From Trematomus loennbergii (lineage: Eukaryota; Chordata; Actinopteri; Perciformes; Nototheniidae), in the NCBI GenBank assembly GCA_012861695.1, contig JAAOOA010000261.1, positions 310,001 through 374,000 of the forward strand: a stretch of 64,000 nucleotides of DNA, given 5' to 3'. Below the pieces are notes generated by a model. That model was given only the letters and a program-made list of their open reading frames with translations. It was not told where the DNA came from and made no database searches. Of the stretch, positions 22,211 to 35,765 are shown in pieces; within the stretch, counting starts at the first letter, position 1; every line of letters starts with the position of its first letter. The position numbers and the translations under genes were made by a program.

Positions 22211-23581
22211 ACTGGGACATTATGAACATTAAATGTCCTCTTAAAGTACAAGTTTCTTTGTGACACACTTCCAACATATTAAAAAAAATTCACCAATACA
22301 CTCTTAAACCATCATTAACCTAAAACTTTTTTCTTTTTAAACACATAAAGATTCAAGAATGTAATGTCACAACATGGAAACATGTCACTGTCGAGGCACA
22401 CAATACTAATAAGAAACTTAAAATGAGCAGCATAACTTGCAAGTCCACTTCATCCAGTTGCAGCAAAATGTAAATCTTCTAAATCTGCACATGAGAACAC
22501 ATTTAAGTACATTATCAAGCAGACCTTAATAAAGTCATAGGAACTGAGAACATGACAAAGAATAAGATGCACACAAGTACAACAGTTACAGCACGGACTG
22601 TTCCCGCTGCTACAAACAGCTGATATTAAGACGCTTCAATGCGAAAGGTCACAGAACTAGATGCATTGTGGGATGGATGTGGATGAAATAAACTAAATAT
22701 ATTCCTTTCTTTTCTAAGCTACAATTCAGAGAGCCAGGACACGGCTAATTAATGGCACAAACACACACAACCTCTCCGAAACGTGCCAATTTAGCTTCAA
22801 TATTTAGCCGAACCGATAGCCGGGACACGGCTAATTACTGGAACGAACAAACACAACCTCTCTAAATCAAGCTACAAACATAGGCAGTTACCATTTTAAA
22901 CTTTAAAAAATCACGAGCGTTATAAATAAGAATGTGAATGCTTGAGGCTTATTTATTTATAAATGTTTTGTGAAACATAATCCTGTAATGTTAGCTTTGT
23001 GAAATGACATTTTCATTCACACTCTGCCCTGAAATAAAGTCTCTTTATAAACATTGAAACACAGTTAGGTGTTGATTTAACTCCATTTAGCTACTTTTCG
23101 TCTTGCCTGAAACCGTTAAATATGCAACCACTCACCTCACTTTGCCTGTCCGTCAGTGGTTCATCAGCCGTAATCATCCGCCATTTTGCTTTTCGTAGTC
23201 ATCATCAATCTGTCAGGTTGAAGTGCTTCTTTTGATAATGGTGAATCGAAACCAGGTGGTTCACTTGTATATCAAAAAAAAAAACTCATGTCCCTGTTAA
23301 ATGCCTTCATTGAATGAAAACAACTACAAGACCGGGACTATTTTCACCGCGCAGGAATATGTCATCGCTACTGCCATGTTATCAGGCCATGGGAAGTTGT
23401 AGAACAATACAAATCACAACTCGCACGTTCAGTCAAATGGATTTAATATAATTTACAGGTCATTGAGCTGGCTTACAAAGCTGAGTTGAAATAATAACAA
23501 CTTATGAAATTAAGTAGAAATTGCATAAATTGATATATTAAGTAAAAGTAAAAGTAACTTAAAGAAAAAAGTTACAATGAC
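22211..23581. other. Intronic spacer, no gene seen
   Basis: AT-rich. A local duplication of ~83 bp is visible: GGACACGGCTAATTAATGGC near 22740 and a variant near 22822. The arm homology ends near 22210. No coding exon recognised. Confidence 0.4.
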
Positions 23582-24321
23582 TTAAAGTGGATCTATCATG
23601 CTATATTTAAATGATATATTGTAGGGCCATACCTATATAAGGTATATTTATACGTTTCTGTTTTCAAAATACCAAACAGATCATGCATTTTAGCCATGCC
23701 TCATTTCACTCTATGTGCTGTTTGCTGTCTACGGGTCTGATTCTGCTGACCATGCCCCCCTGCAGGAGAGGTGAGCCGTGCTCTGATCAGCTGCTGGGCT
23801 GTCAGAAGAGGGGGAGAAAAGAGATCTCCGTCCTCCTGTTTTATTATATCGAGTCGTTATTCATTTAGTGGGAATGCTGATACAGCAATTCCAAAATGAC
23901 AAATAATAAGCAAAAATAATTAAACAAAATGCCTCTTGAGGGCATGAAGTGACAAAAACGTTCAACATGTCTCCATTAAAGCCCATTGTCATTTCAGGCA
24001 GATATTTCCTCACAGCAGCAGCCGCACACCTTTCTTAAACTGCCAAAAAGGCCACATTATTAACCCGAAAGTACACAAAAATGACACTTCAGATACTCAA
24101 CTTCCTTGACATGCTTCACGTTTTGAAATTTCACAGATATCTGTTATCGTTCTTCCACAAAACGTTCACATGTAAGAGGTTCATCACTCATTCAGAACAA
24201 TGAAGCCTTTGATCTTTTCATAGCTCGTTAGCTCAACTATAAACACCTGTGTAATGGAACACGATGATGTAATCACTCCAACTGACAGCAGTCAGTTCTA
24301 ACTGTTCATTTCATACTCACA

Positions 24322-24323
<2 letters not shown>

Positions 24324-24371
<48 letters not shown>
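24324..24371. repeat. (CT)n microsatellite
   Basis: 24 CT units. Confidence 0.97.
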
Positions 24372-24374
<3 letters not shown>

Positions 24375-24698
24375 GTTGGCATGGCGACAGATCATTCACT
24401 ATCAAGTTAGTTCAAAGGTTTGCAGTTCAAATATTCTGCTGCTTTTCCAAGCCTTTTTACTTTCTTTTCTCTCTCATCACACATTCAAGCCCCCAGTGTT
24501 CATGTATCATTTCAATCTAAATTCTTCACTTTCTTCTTACACATTACATTTCAGCATAAAGCATTCCCACTAGCAATTTCTTCAGGAATTGCATTCTCTA
24601 GTTTGTTTTAAAGCTCAATAAATAACAAAGAAGACCTTTGACCGACACTTTTCTAATTTTGTCCGGAAGATTTAACTTTAACGGACATCTTGACCGGC

Positions 24699-24720
24699 GA
24701 AAGAAACTGAAACTGAAACT
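24699..24720 (+). promoter_or_regulatory. ISRE-like motif (possible IRF site)
   Basis: Three successive GAAACT blocks preceded by GAAA. This fits the interferon-stimulated response element consensus GAAANNGAAA. No promoter or first exon is proven downstream, so the function is only a possibility. Confidence 0.3.
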
Positions 24721-25281
24721 CTGCTGCACGGTCCACTCGTTCCTTGGAAGAGGCGGAGAGGTGGGTGTCATCTGCTGGTGGACTAACCAGAGAGAATTAC
24801 AGTGCTTGCCTCGACGAGGAGGGATTGCATTGAATTAAAGCAGCGGGAGCAAACGCTTGCCTCGGGGAGGGAGAAAAAAAGCCACAGCGGAGAATAAACA
24901 GAAGGGTAACCATGGTAACTATGGGCGGGAAGTCGTCTTCGCTGCTTTTGTGGCAGACTACAGCGCCACTTACAGGCCTGGCATATGTACTACAGCGTCT
25001 CCAGCGCTTTCGAGCAGCAATGGCCGGCCGTGGCACATTCCCCTGATAGGTGGAGAGTGGCCCAATAGCCGTAGCGCCACTTCTGTGACGACATAGAAGT
25101 GTTCAAATCTGGATCAGTCTGTATCAGATCCGTTGCAGCCCCTTTTTTAGAGATTTGGGTATGGAGGAAAATAGAGAGGGTTGTGTTTTCTGACACTTGG
25201 TGAGTTCCCTGGACACCGGGACACATATTCATGTATAAAAGACGTACAAAAGTGCATTTTGCATGATAGGTCCCCCTTTAA

Positions 25282-27335
<2,054 letters not shown>

Positions 27336-27734
27336 GTCTTATGACAGTTCACACATGAGAAAAATCTGCCTGACTGGATCAACATTGTTGCACAACATTC
27401 ATATAAGACTTAAACAAACTCTATCTTTATCAACATAAGTGGACAATATGTTTAATGTTTTTGTCATACTGATTTTCTGATTATACGTTAACCACTGACT
27501 GTTGATGAACCATTTCATTGTGGATTGAGGGCTCCAAGTTTCCATATACAGATATAGGGTGATTTGATGTATTGTTCTTTATTTGTAAATGTTTTGTATC
27601 ATTGCTATCCTGTTAATGAGCGCTCTTTTACATAAATATACCTGTTATCTGATTGTTTTTGCTTCTGTAACTGTAAGGGAACACATTTGCCTATTTTGTA
27701 TCCTGATGACCTAATGCCGTTACATGTGATACGT

Positions 27735-28578
27735 TAGAATAGAATATCTTTATTGTCATCACACATCAGTGTAACGAAATTCAGTTGGCTTCTCTCACTG
27801 CAGTACATAAGAACACATCCATAAAAGCAGTGATAAAGCAGAGATAGTAGCAATAATCAGGGTCATCATTAAATGCACTTTACCAGAATGTTAAAATACA
27901 TTTTTAAAGATTATTTAATAAAGAAAAGCTACAATTTGATACTTAATAAATATACAAATAAATAACATGATATCTTTGGCTGCAGTCTTTGATGGGAGGT
28001 AGTGTGTTTATGTGTGCATGTTCAAAGTTATAGTGGGTTTTGTGGTTGGACAGGGATGGGAGTGATGGAGGCCACAGCTCTGGGAAAGAAGCTGTTCTTC
28101 AGTCTGTTGGTGCGTGATTTTATTGACCTGAACCGTCTGCCGGACGGCAGCGGTTCGAACAGTGAGTGGCCGGGGTGTGTGATGTCTCTGATGATACTGC
28201 TGGCTTTCTTCTGCAGTCGACTTTTGTAGATGTTGCCAACCTTGGCAACATCTACAAAAGTCGACTGCAGAAGAAAGCCAGCTCAGTCCCAACGATGCGC
28301 TGAGCAGCCTTCACCACCCGTTGCAGGTCCTTCCACTCTGCAGCTGGTGTACCACACAGTTATGCAGCTGGTCAGGGTGCTTTCAATAGTCGACCGATAG
28401 AAGTTTACCAGCAGTTTTTGTGGAAGCCTGGCCTGTCTCAGTTTCCTCAGGAAAAACAGTCTCTGCTGTGCCTTTTTCACCAGGTTTGAGGTCCAAGTTA
28501 AATGATTGGAGATGTTGACTCCAAGGAACCGTAGGTCCTCCACGCTCTCCACTGCTTCTCTGTGGAGGGGAGATGGAC
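27735..28578 (-). mobile_element. CR1/L2-type LINE 3' end
   Basis: Minus strand. Downstream of 28578 the frame reads REAVESVEDLRFLGVNISNH, then LTWTSNLVKKAQQRLFFLRK and FYRSTIESTLTSCITVWYTS, the C-terminal part of CR1/L2-group reverse transcriptases. It continues to PSGRR-like text near 28140 and a 3' UTR ending TAGAATAGAATATCTTTATT near 27737. The 5' part is absent. A perfect palindrome interrupts the coding region. A duplicate lies at 56860-57762. Confidence 0.8.
28199..28282. repeat. Perfect 41-bp-arm palindrome in the LINE
   Basis: Arms GCTGGCTTTCTTCTGCAGTC...GTTGCCAA and exact complement, separated by CC (28240-28241). It is present unchanged in the duplicate at 57324-57407, so it predates the duplication. 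Confidence 0.95.
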
Positions 28579-29069
28579 CAGCTAGTCTTAGTGTCTTAAT
28601 GCAAACGTTTTGTAAAGTGATGCTAGACCAAAAACGTGCTGTTGGATTGTGTGCTCTCTGCAGGACGGTGTCTGTACTCAAAGATTGTTTATGAAATGAG
28701 AGTTTAACTCTGTTTTTGTTGTCCAAACGACGCCAACAGAGCGATACGTCTTCTTTCCAGCAGGTGGCATACATGTTAAATTATCCAGTTCAACTGTCAT
28801 CCACATATTAATGATTCAAAACAGCAATGTGTAAGATATGGCTAGTAATTGACTATTTCAACAGAATGTGAAGAGGTTACAGTCTTGAGGCCATGTCCAA
28901 TATGTTCATGTTTTGTTTGATTAAATCTACTGAAATGATTATTCAATGACTAAATTATTCTTAATTACTGTCATTACATCATGGGTTTGCATTGCAATAT
29001 TAGAACAAATAAAACCCAACTTTATTTCTTCTAAGTTGCGGGTGTTCCAGGGGCGTCGCCGGACGTGAA
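28579..29069. other. Unannotated duplicated DNA
   Basis: Shared with 57933-58350 up to about 28996 (CATTGCAATATTA). No coding sequence recognised. Confidence 0.5.
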
Positions 29070-29447
29070 AACGATAGTTACGTATGTAACTACGGTTCTA
29101 TGAATACTGGATGACCGCCAGAGGCGGTGCTTTAGCACTGGATATCTTCTGTCTCGCGCATGCGTAGGTCGAATATTTATATCAACAAAGTCACGTGTGA
29201 TGACCCCGGAAGGCATAAGTTCCGGTGTTGTCAACGAGTTCAGTTCTATGGAATCTTCTCGCGGAAACACGAGATTCCGAGTGACCAAGAAACTCTGGCG
29301 GTCATCCAGTATTCATAGAACCGTAGTTACATACGTAACTATTGTTCTATTTCATCCTTACTGACCGCCAGAGGCGGTGCTTTAGCACTGGATGACCTAT
29401 ACCAACAAGTCACGAGGAAGTCTGAATACTCCCCCTATAAGGATGGC

Positions 29448-30384
29448 CTAGGCGGACTCTGCAGGAGGACCACACCCAGCGGGTGAGGGGCGGCAACATT
29501 CACCCTGTAGTATCTGGCGAATGTGCTCAGAGATGCCCATGTGGCCGCAGCCCATATGTCCTCCAGGGGCACACCTCTCAAGGTCGCCCATGACGTGGAG
29601 ACACTCCTGAGAGTGGCACTTTACTCTGGGTGGCAAGGGACGGTCATTCGCCTTGTATGCCTGGGCAATGACGTCCACGATCCAGTGGGACAAGCGCTGT
29701 TTTGAGAGCGCACAGCCCCTTCTAGGACCACCGTAACACAGAAAGAGCTGTTCAGACTGACGCATGCCTGCGGTAGTCTGGACATAAGCTCTAAGGGCCC
29801 GCACCGGGCATAGGAGTCTTGACCTCTCTTCCCCCTCTCCTGATGGGGGGTCAAACCGTGCCAGCTGGATAGGCCGATTAAAATGAGAGCGTGCCAGCAC
29901 CTTAGGGAGGAACGCTGTGTTCGGCCATAAGGTGACACCTGAGCCATCTGAGTTCCACCTCAGACACGAGCTGTTCACGGACAAGGCCTGAAGCTCGCTT
30001 ACACGCTTGCTGAGGTGATGGCAAGAGGGAAAGCAGTCTTAGCTGAGAGCCACTTCAGTTCTGCCTGTAACAAAGGTTCAACAGGAGGCGAGCATAGGCA
30101 TCCAGCACCAAGGGCAGGTCCCATGTAGGGGCCCTTGGGATATTCGGGGGGCGAAGCCTCAGAGCTCCCCCTTAAAAAGAGGGATACCAGCCTATGGCTC
30201 CCCACTGTGCTGTTGTCAGCCCCTGCTGTTGAGCTGATATAGCAGCCACATACACCCTGACGGTAACGGGACACCGGCCGTCGTCCAGGAGGGACTGCAG
30301 GAACTCAAGGGTCGTAGGTACCGAGCAATATACTGGGTCCTCATTTCGCCCTTGGCACCAGTCAAAAAAACAAACAGTTTCCAC
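29448..30384 (-). pseudogene. DIRS1 tyrosine recombinase, broken
   Basis: The N-terminal core-binding part (TTLEFLQSLLDDGRCPVTVR, VYVAAISAQQQ) is at 30172-30384. The catalytic part (NTAFLPKVLARSHFNRPIQL, CPVRALRAYVQTT, SKQRLSHWIVDVIAQAY) is in a second frame at 29600-29984. Past a frameshift near 29600 the alternate frame gives STSWATLRG, AAATWASLSTFARYYRVNV, where the FARYY Tyr is the presumptive nucleophile. The His-x2-Arg box region is degraded (CHSQE). In DIRS elements this enzyme inserts circular cDNA. Not functional here. Confidence 0.8.
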
Positions 30385-30644
30385 CTGTTTTCGTACTGCC
30401 TACGAGTAGATTGTGCCCTAGCATTTGAGAATAGTCTTCCTGACAGACTCTATGCAGTCGCTCAGCAGTGGGTCGGGCCCTCCAGTGGCCAGACCCACAG
30501 CTGGAGGTGGCAGGGGTCGGGGTGCCACATCCGACCCTCCAACTGAGACAAGAGGTCCTTCCTGTTGGGGAGACGCCAAGGCGTCCCACAGCAGAGTCTG
30601 TGCAGCAGATGGACAGGCCCGCACCTAGCTGGGTTAAACAAGGA

Positions 30645-31240
30645 AGTTTAACAGGACAGCCTAGCCAGGCGGCTCCTGCTAGAATCAAGCAACACGCCTA
30701 CCAGGAGCGGGGGCGAGAACACTGCCTTCACTGGTCGAGTTGATAACGAATTCCAGATGCAGCGTAACCGGGAGCGGGTGCAAGAACACAGCCTCCACTC
30801 GCCGAACACAGAGAGGGATGTAAATGTCCTACACCCACGTTACCAGCAGAGAGAGCGGGAGCGAGAGCACTGCCTTCACCTAGGTGGATTAGATAAGGAC
30901 ATTTAACAGGGCAGTTTAGCCAGGCAGCTGCTGCTAGAATGAAGCAGCGCGTCTACCAGGAGCGGGGGCGAGAACACGGCCCTCACTGGTTGAGTTAATA
31001 ACAAATGCCAGATGCAGCGTAGGCGAGAACACAGCCTTCACCAGCTACCTGCTGAAAGGAAAGAGTAGAGCAACACTCCTACTCGCCGAACACAAAAGGG
31101 ATGTAACTACACCCATGTTACCAGCAGAGGGAGCGGGAGCAAGAGCACTGCCTTCACCTAGCTGAAAAAATTTTAGCAGGACAGCTTATCCAGTCGGCTG
31201 CTGCTAGAATAAAGCATCACGTCTACCAGGAGTGGGGGCG
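30645..31240. repeat. ~265-bp tandem repeat inside DIRS1
   Basis: TCTACCAGGAGCGGGGGCGA-like text at 30687, 30950 and 31221 gives about 2.3 units of 263-271 bp. Units contain the phrase GAGCGGGAGCGAGAGCACTG. It occupies the place where RNase H would be expected. Confidence 0.8.
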
Positions 31241-31807
31241 AGAACACTGCTTTCGCTGGTTGAGTGACTGTGTCCAGAGCCACCCCAATGAAGGTTAGGC
31301 TCTGAGAGGGGTTCAGACAACTCTTCTCCATGTTCACCCTGAGGCCTAGCCGGGCGACATGAGAGAGAAGGAGAGCCGTGTCCTGGATCGTCTGTAACCG
31401 GGATGGTGCACAGATTAACCAGTCGTCTAAGGAGAGGGAGAGTCCGAATGGGAGACCCTGAACTGGAAATGACGACCTCTGAAGGCAAAGCGAAGAAACT
31501 GCCTGTGATGAGGCACAATAGGCACATGAAAATAAGCGTCCTTCAAGTCGACGGACGTGAACCATTCCCCCCTGGCCACGGTACGAAGAACGTCCGCTGT
31601 GCTCAGCATATGGAAAGGTAAAATCTTTAGGAACTTATTGAGTCCCCTCAGATCGAGGATTGGGCGAAGTCCACCGCCTTTCTTCCTTACCAGGAAGTAG
31701 GTCGAGTAGAAGCCTGTGAGATAGGGTCCGCTGAGTGTAAATAACTGGGCCAGGAAACAAATATGCAGTGGAGTGAGCACAATAGTAGTTAGCTTGAGCG
31801 TGAGCAC
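31173..31807 (-). pseudogene. DIRS1 reverse transcriptase fragment
   Basis: The frame at 31427-31807 has FYSTYFLVRKKGGGLRPILD, then WFTSVDLKDAYFHVPIVPHH (palm motif A with its Asp) and FLRFAFRGRHFQF. After a frameshift, 31173-31565 gives GLPFGLSLSLDDWLICAPS, where the catalytic YxDD region appears as LDDWL after a deletion. It ends in VALDTVTQP. Enzymatically dead. Confidence 0.8.
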
Positions 31808-32360
31808 TCTGCTAACTGGGGTGAGAAAAAATGAAGTCAGTTAATGGGTTTATGCCGTGAGAGGAGAGCGGGAATACTCTCTCCACTAGCGCCGTAGCGA
31901 GTTAGCCTAAGCGAGAGCACTCTGCTAACTGAAGGATGGAACGGGCATTAAACCAACTGTGTGCAGGGAGAGGGGAGCGGATTCACTCCCTTCACTAGCG
32001 CTGTAGCAAGTTAACTTTGAGCGAGAGCACTCAGTTAACTGGAGGATGGAACAGGAACCAACTGTGTGCAGTGAAAAGGGGAGCGAAGACACTCTCTTCA
32101 CTAGCACTGTAGCAAGTTAGCTTTGAGCGAGAGCACTCAGCTAACTGGAGGATGGAACAGGAACTAATTGTGAGCTGTGAGAGGGGAGCGAAGACACTCT
32201 CCTCACTAGCGCTGTAGCAAGTTAGCTTTGAGCGAGAGCACTCAGCTAACTGGAGGATAGAACAGGAACTAATTGTGAGCTGTGAGAGGGGAGCGAAGAC
32301 ACTCTCCTCACTAGCGCTGTAGCAAGTTAACTTTGAGCGAGAGCACTCAGTTAACTGGAG
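31796..32360. repeat. ~107-bp minisatellite at DIRS1 5' end
   Basis: About five units with the core GAGCACTCAGCTAACTGGAG at ~31801, 31915, 32024, 32129, 32236 and 32340. Each has TTAGCTTTGAGC upstream and CACTAGCGCTGTAGCAAG further on. Confidence 0.9.
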
Positions 32361-32419
32361 GATGGATGCACTTTATATGTCGTTGCCACTCTTTGCATAT
32401 TATGTATTTTGTTTTTTAC

Positions 32420-33490
32420 CATGTTTGTAAAAAGTAATTTCCTTAAATGTTTTATGTGAGGGAATGGAAAATAGCTCAAAGCTAAATCTGGCACTGTTAC
32501 GCTTGACACATTTAAATGTTTTAAGTGTTCATTACAGTGCATTGTCCCTGTCAAATAAACGATTAAATAAAATAACCAATTGTGGGAAGAGCGTTCCACC
32601 TTGATGTGGCATAATTGCGAAACGTGTATTCCCCTTTTTTTTGTGCCAAATCTGGGTTTTACATGATTTGTGGAGCTCCCTCTGGTGTTATGATCATGGT
32701 ATTCCTTGACCTTTGGGAATAATTTTGACATGTACATGGGTACCATAGAGGTGTAGTGGATCTTGTAGACCAGGCCCATTGCAAGTAGCTGTACTCTGTT
32801 GTCTACTCTAAGCCATCCTAGGTTGTCAAAGTGGGCAGAGGTGAGGTGGGTTCTAGATGAAAGGTCAAGCAGTAGTCTGACCAGTTTATTTTGCGATGTT
32901 TGAAGTTTTATTTTTAACGCCTTGGAGGTGCTATGGTACCATGACGTGCAAGCATAGTCATAGTACCCTTGAATGAGTGCTCCTGCCAGAGTTTTCAGGG
33001 TGTTTTTGTTTACCAGAGAGGAAATCCGGTATAGGAATCTAGTTCTTTGATTGACTTTTTTTATTATATTGGATGCCATTTTGTCACAGGAGAGGTTTGC
33101 CTCAAGAATAGATCCTAGGTATGTAATTTCCTTCTTACTTGTGACAATAATGTCACCCACTGCAACTGAGAAGTCGTCGGATTTGCTGAGATTATGTTTC
33201 GAACCGAAGAGAATGGACTCTGTTTTACCCAGGTGTAATGATAATTTATTATCGGCGAGCCAGGTGCAGATTCTGCCGAGCTCGGAGCTGAGGGTTTTTT
33301 CAACCTGCAATCTGCTCCTGTCAGAGACCAGCAGGGCTGAGTCGTCCGCGAACAGGAACAAGTTGCAGTCACATGCTGATGACATGTCATTTGCATAAAT
33401 TAGGAACAGTAACGGACCTAATATGCTTCCTTGTGGAACACCACAGCTCACTGGGAGGGGGGGGGACAGAGTACCGTTTACCTCCACCAT
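32420..33490 (-). pseudogene. LINE reverse transcriptase, C-terminal half
   Basis: Contains CGVPQGSILGPLLFLIYAND, the FADDSALL catalytic motif and TWLADNKLSLHLGKTE. The C-terminal domain includes ALIQGYYDYACTSWYH and QNKLVRLLLDLSSRTH. The canonical end KPRFGTKKRG-type basic motif is followed by a shifted frame. The FADD box is intact, but the upstream palm motif A is deleted (see the next piece), so no activity is expected. Confidence 0.85.
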
Positions 33491-34907
33491 CTGTTCTCTC
33501 CCTCCAGGTAGGATCGTCCACCTCTTGTTTGATGTGGTCGTTCAAATAAAGAAGGCATGTGTCAGTGGAGTGGGATGTTCTAAAGCCAGATTGAAATTCA
33601 TAGATTAGTTTCTTTTCCGCGAGGTACTTTTGACCTGTTCATATACTTTTTTCCATGACTTTCGAGATGGAGGTAAGTATAGAAACAGGGCGGTAGTTGC
33701 CTGGGTCCAATTTGCTGCCCTTTTTGTGCAGGGGGGTTACTCTTGCAATTTTGAAGTCTTTGGGTACTTTTCCCTGTTTTATGGAGAGGTTAATTATGTG
33801 AGCTATGACTGGTGAGATGGCGGTTGCTGTGTCTCTGAGGAATTTGGAGGGGATATTGTCGTGGCCAGTGGCCTTGTTAGGTTTGAGGGCGCTCAGTTTA
33901 ATGAGTACCTCTGCTGTTGTTACCCTTGCTAGACTGAAATCATCTTTGCGTACCCCTAGGTTTTTGTAGTAGGTCATGATGTGATCTACTCCAAAAAGCC
34001 CTGAGTGGGAGGGTAATTTATTTACAAGAGTTGTGGCTATGTTTGTGAAAAAAATGTTCAAGTACTTGGCCACATCCAGTTTGTCTGTGATGAGCCTGTT
34101 ATCTGTCTTTATGTTTAAGTTTGAAAATCTCGTTTTGAGTTTTTTACTGCAGCCAAGCTGGTTATTGAGTAATTTCCAAAGTTCACGGGGTTTATTTTTG
34201 TTTTCCTCAGTTTTGACATTGATGAAATTCTTTTTGGCAGTTTTGATCATGGAGCTTACGTCATTTCTTAGTCTGTTTCTTTCAATTTTTAGTTCAGTCA
34301 CGTGGGCCTGGAGTTCACTGCTCGTGCTTTTGGAAAGCATTGACTGACTTTTATGAAACTCAGAGCATTTTTTGTCTCTGGTTTTCATGGCGGTCAGTAT
34401 GCCGGAGTGCATCCACGGCTCAGCGCGATTTTTTACCCTGGTTGTTCTTAGGGGGGCCAAATCATTGAGTATTGCAGAGAATTTGTTTTTGAAACCAAGC
34501 CATGTTTCTTCAACTTGTGTACCACTGAGCTCATCTGACCAGTCCAGGCTCTCCAGTTCTAGGTTAAAGGCCTCGCTAGAGTAGTTTTTGAGGTCTCTAG
34601 ATATGACTGTTTTGTGACAGCCGGCCTTTTGTTTTAGCTTTTTGCGGGTACAGAATATCATATAATGATCACTTAAACCGCATGCTATAACCCCTTTACT
34701 GGAGATCCTGGACCTGTCAGAGGTCAGAATCAGATCAATGGTAGTTTGTGTTGTTTCACATACCCGGGTGGGTTGGGTGATTAGCTGGCTGAAGCCGTGC
34801 AGATCACAAATCCTACTGAAGGACTTGAAGACGGACGTGTCTTTACGTTGCATATCCGTGTTCCAGTCTCCAATAATAATTGTCTCTACATCCCCCACAT
34901 CAGCCAA
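33491..34907 (-). pseudogene. LINE endonuclease end and RT N-terminal half
   Basis: 34907-33639 is one frame. It has the EN C-terminus with GDWNTD and GLSDHYMIF (the catalytic SDH), a long linker, then the RT start ALKPNKATGHDNIPSKFLRD and KKGSKLDPGNYRPVSILTSI. A frameshift near 33640 is followed by IYEFQSGFRTSHSTDTCLLY and LNDHIKQEVD. The text then jumps to the next piece without motif A (the DxxxAFD Asp). The transposon is therefore dead. Confidence 0.85.
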
Positions 34908-35733
34908 ACACCCATCTAATGTATCATAAAAGTCACTCTGTTCCGGTGGTCTATAGATGTCCCGACTATTACAGATTTAGCATTGTCAAAAAGAATTTCA
35001 ACCCACACAGATTCAATATTTTCATGATGCAGGTCAGTACGGTTGCGGCCTGCCGTGGTGCTTGGAGCGGTGGGGTGGTGGGGGGAGGGAGGCTCCGTTG
35101 TAGCTTTAGCCGTTGATATGCTAGCAGGGTGGCTAACAACATGGCGGATATTTGTTCCCTCGGATCTCGGTTCTCTTCCTCTCGTCACTGCCTCATGCGT
35201 GTCTGTCTGCCGAGGCGTCCCCGGGGGAATGTCGAAGTCTCCGTTGATTCCTCGGTCTCCGCTGTCTCCACGGTCTCTGTTGTCGTCGCGTAGTTGTTGC
35301 TGCAGCGGAAGAGATGCTAGTTGTGATGCTAGTTGTGATGCTAGCTCCTCGAGCCTGCAGGACTGGCTTCTTGTCTGCACCGGGCCCGATTCAGATGGAT
35401 GTCTCCCGCTAACAATAAGACCAAGACGATCATACTTCTTCGGTCTAGTTTGCCTGACGGGGGTAAGTACTTTCGCGTCGGGTTTGCAGTTAATAATGCA
35501 TGAATGCTTGCACTTCCAAAAGCGAGGTGTTTCCTTTCCCAGCCGTTGAGAAGGTAAAAGTCATTGTGGTTCATTTTATCCCCGCTTTCATTACTCTCCT
35601 TCTCTAAGTGATGTTGCCTCATTGATGAGTTGAGGTAGGAGTCCATAATCCATATTGTCAGGAGGATGAAATATGTAAAAAATCGTGAGGAATAACCTCC
35701 AAAGCGGGAGCTCTCGAAAATGCGACCACTCAT
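34908..35733 (-). pseudogene. LINE N-terminal region with 2A-like motif
   Basis: The first frame (35733-35341) has a hydrophobic stretch SMIVLVLLLAGDIHLN, then reads RAR where the alternate frame gives PGP. The second frame (35380-34916) continues as QTRSQSCRLEELASQLASQL. The junction therefore held a GDIxxNPGP motif, as in 2A-like sequences known from CR1/L2-group LINEs, now split by a 1-bp frameshift. The N-terminal half of EN is missing: RTDLHHENIESVWVEILFDN directly follows the low-complexity linker. Another frameshift lies near 34950. Confidence 0.7.
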
Positions 35734-35765
35734 AGCGAAACCGGAAGACTCTCGTTAGTTAGTTA

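Larger units (their letters stand above)
23586..25277. mobile_element. TTAA element AGTGGATCTATC...TAGGTCCCCC, copy 1
   Basis: Flanked by TTAA (23582-23585 and 25278-25281), with similar inverted ends AGTGGAYCTATCATGC and complement. Copy 2, at the corresponding intron position of ZNF gene 2 (49435-52934), shows that insertion predates the gene duplication. The internal region 23730-24950 is not shared with copy 2 and carries a (CT)n tract, an interferon-response-like motif and a piece of the 12.45-13.0 kb repeat. Confidence 0.7.
29070..32362 (-). mobile_element. DIRS-type retrotransposon 1, degenerate
   Basis: Minus-strand order: reverse transcriptase (31.8-31.2 kb), repeat array, then tyrosine recombinase (30.4-29.45 kb). 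Near the 3' end the block GTTACGTATGTAACTACGG with GGATGACCGCCAGAGGCGG is repeated inverted at 29073-29128 and 29292-29345. Such terminal inverted repeats, plus a tyrosine recombinase instead of an integrase, define DIRS. No intact frame remains and no RNase H is recognised. Confidence 0.8.
32365..35765 (-). mobile_element. CR1/L2-group LINE, internally deleted
   Basis: Minus-strand order: N-terminal segment with an NPGP-like motif, a truncated apurinic endonuclease (APE) domain, reverse transcriptase, and a 3' UTR with GTTTATTTGACAGGGACAAT. At least three frameshifts and two in-frame-scale deletions are present. It abuts DIRS1 at about 32363. Confidence 0.85.

Noticed and set aside
28283..28774. 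163-codon minus-strand frame as one gene
   Set aside because: Its N-terminal third is unrelated sequence fused across the ATGGAC deletion junction; only the part below 28578 is LINE.
33051..34584. Plus-strand hydrophobic frames opposite the LINE
   Set aside because: Antisense of the LINE EN/RT frames; hydrophobicity is a by-product.
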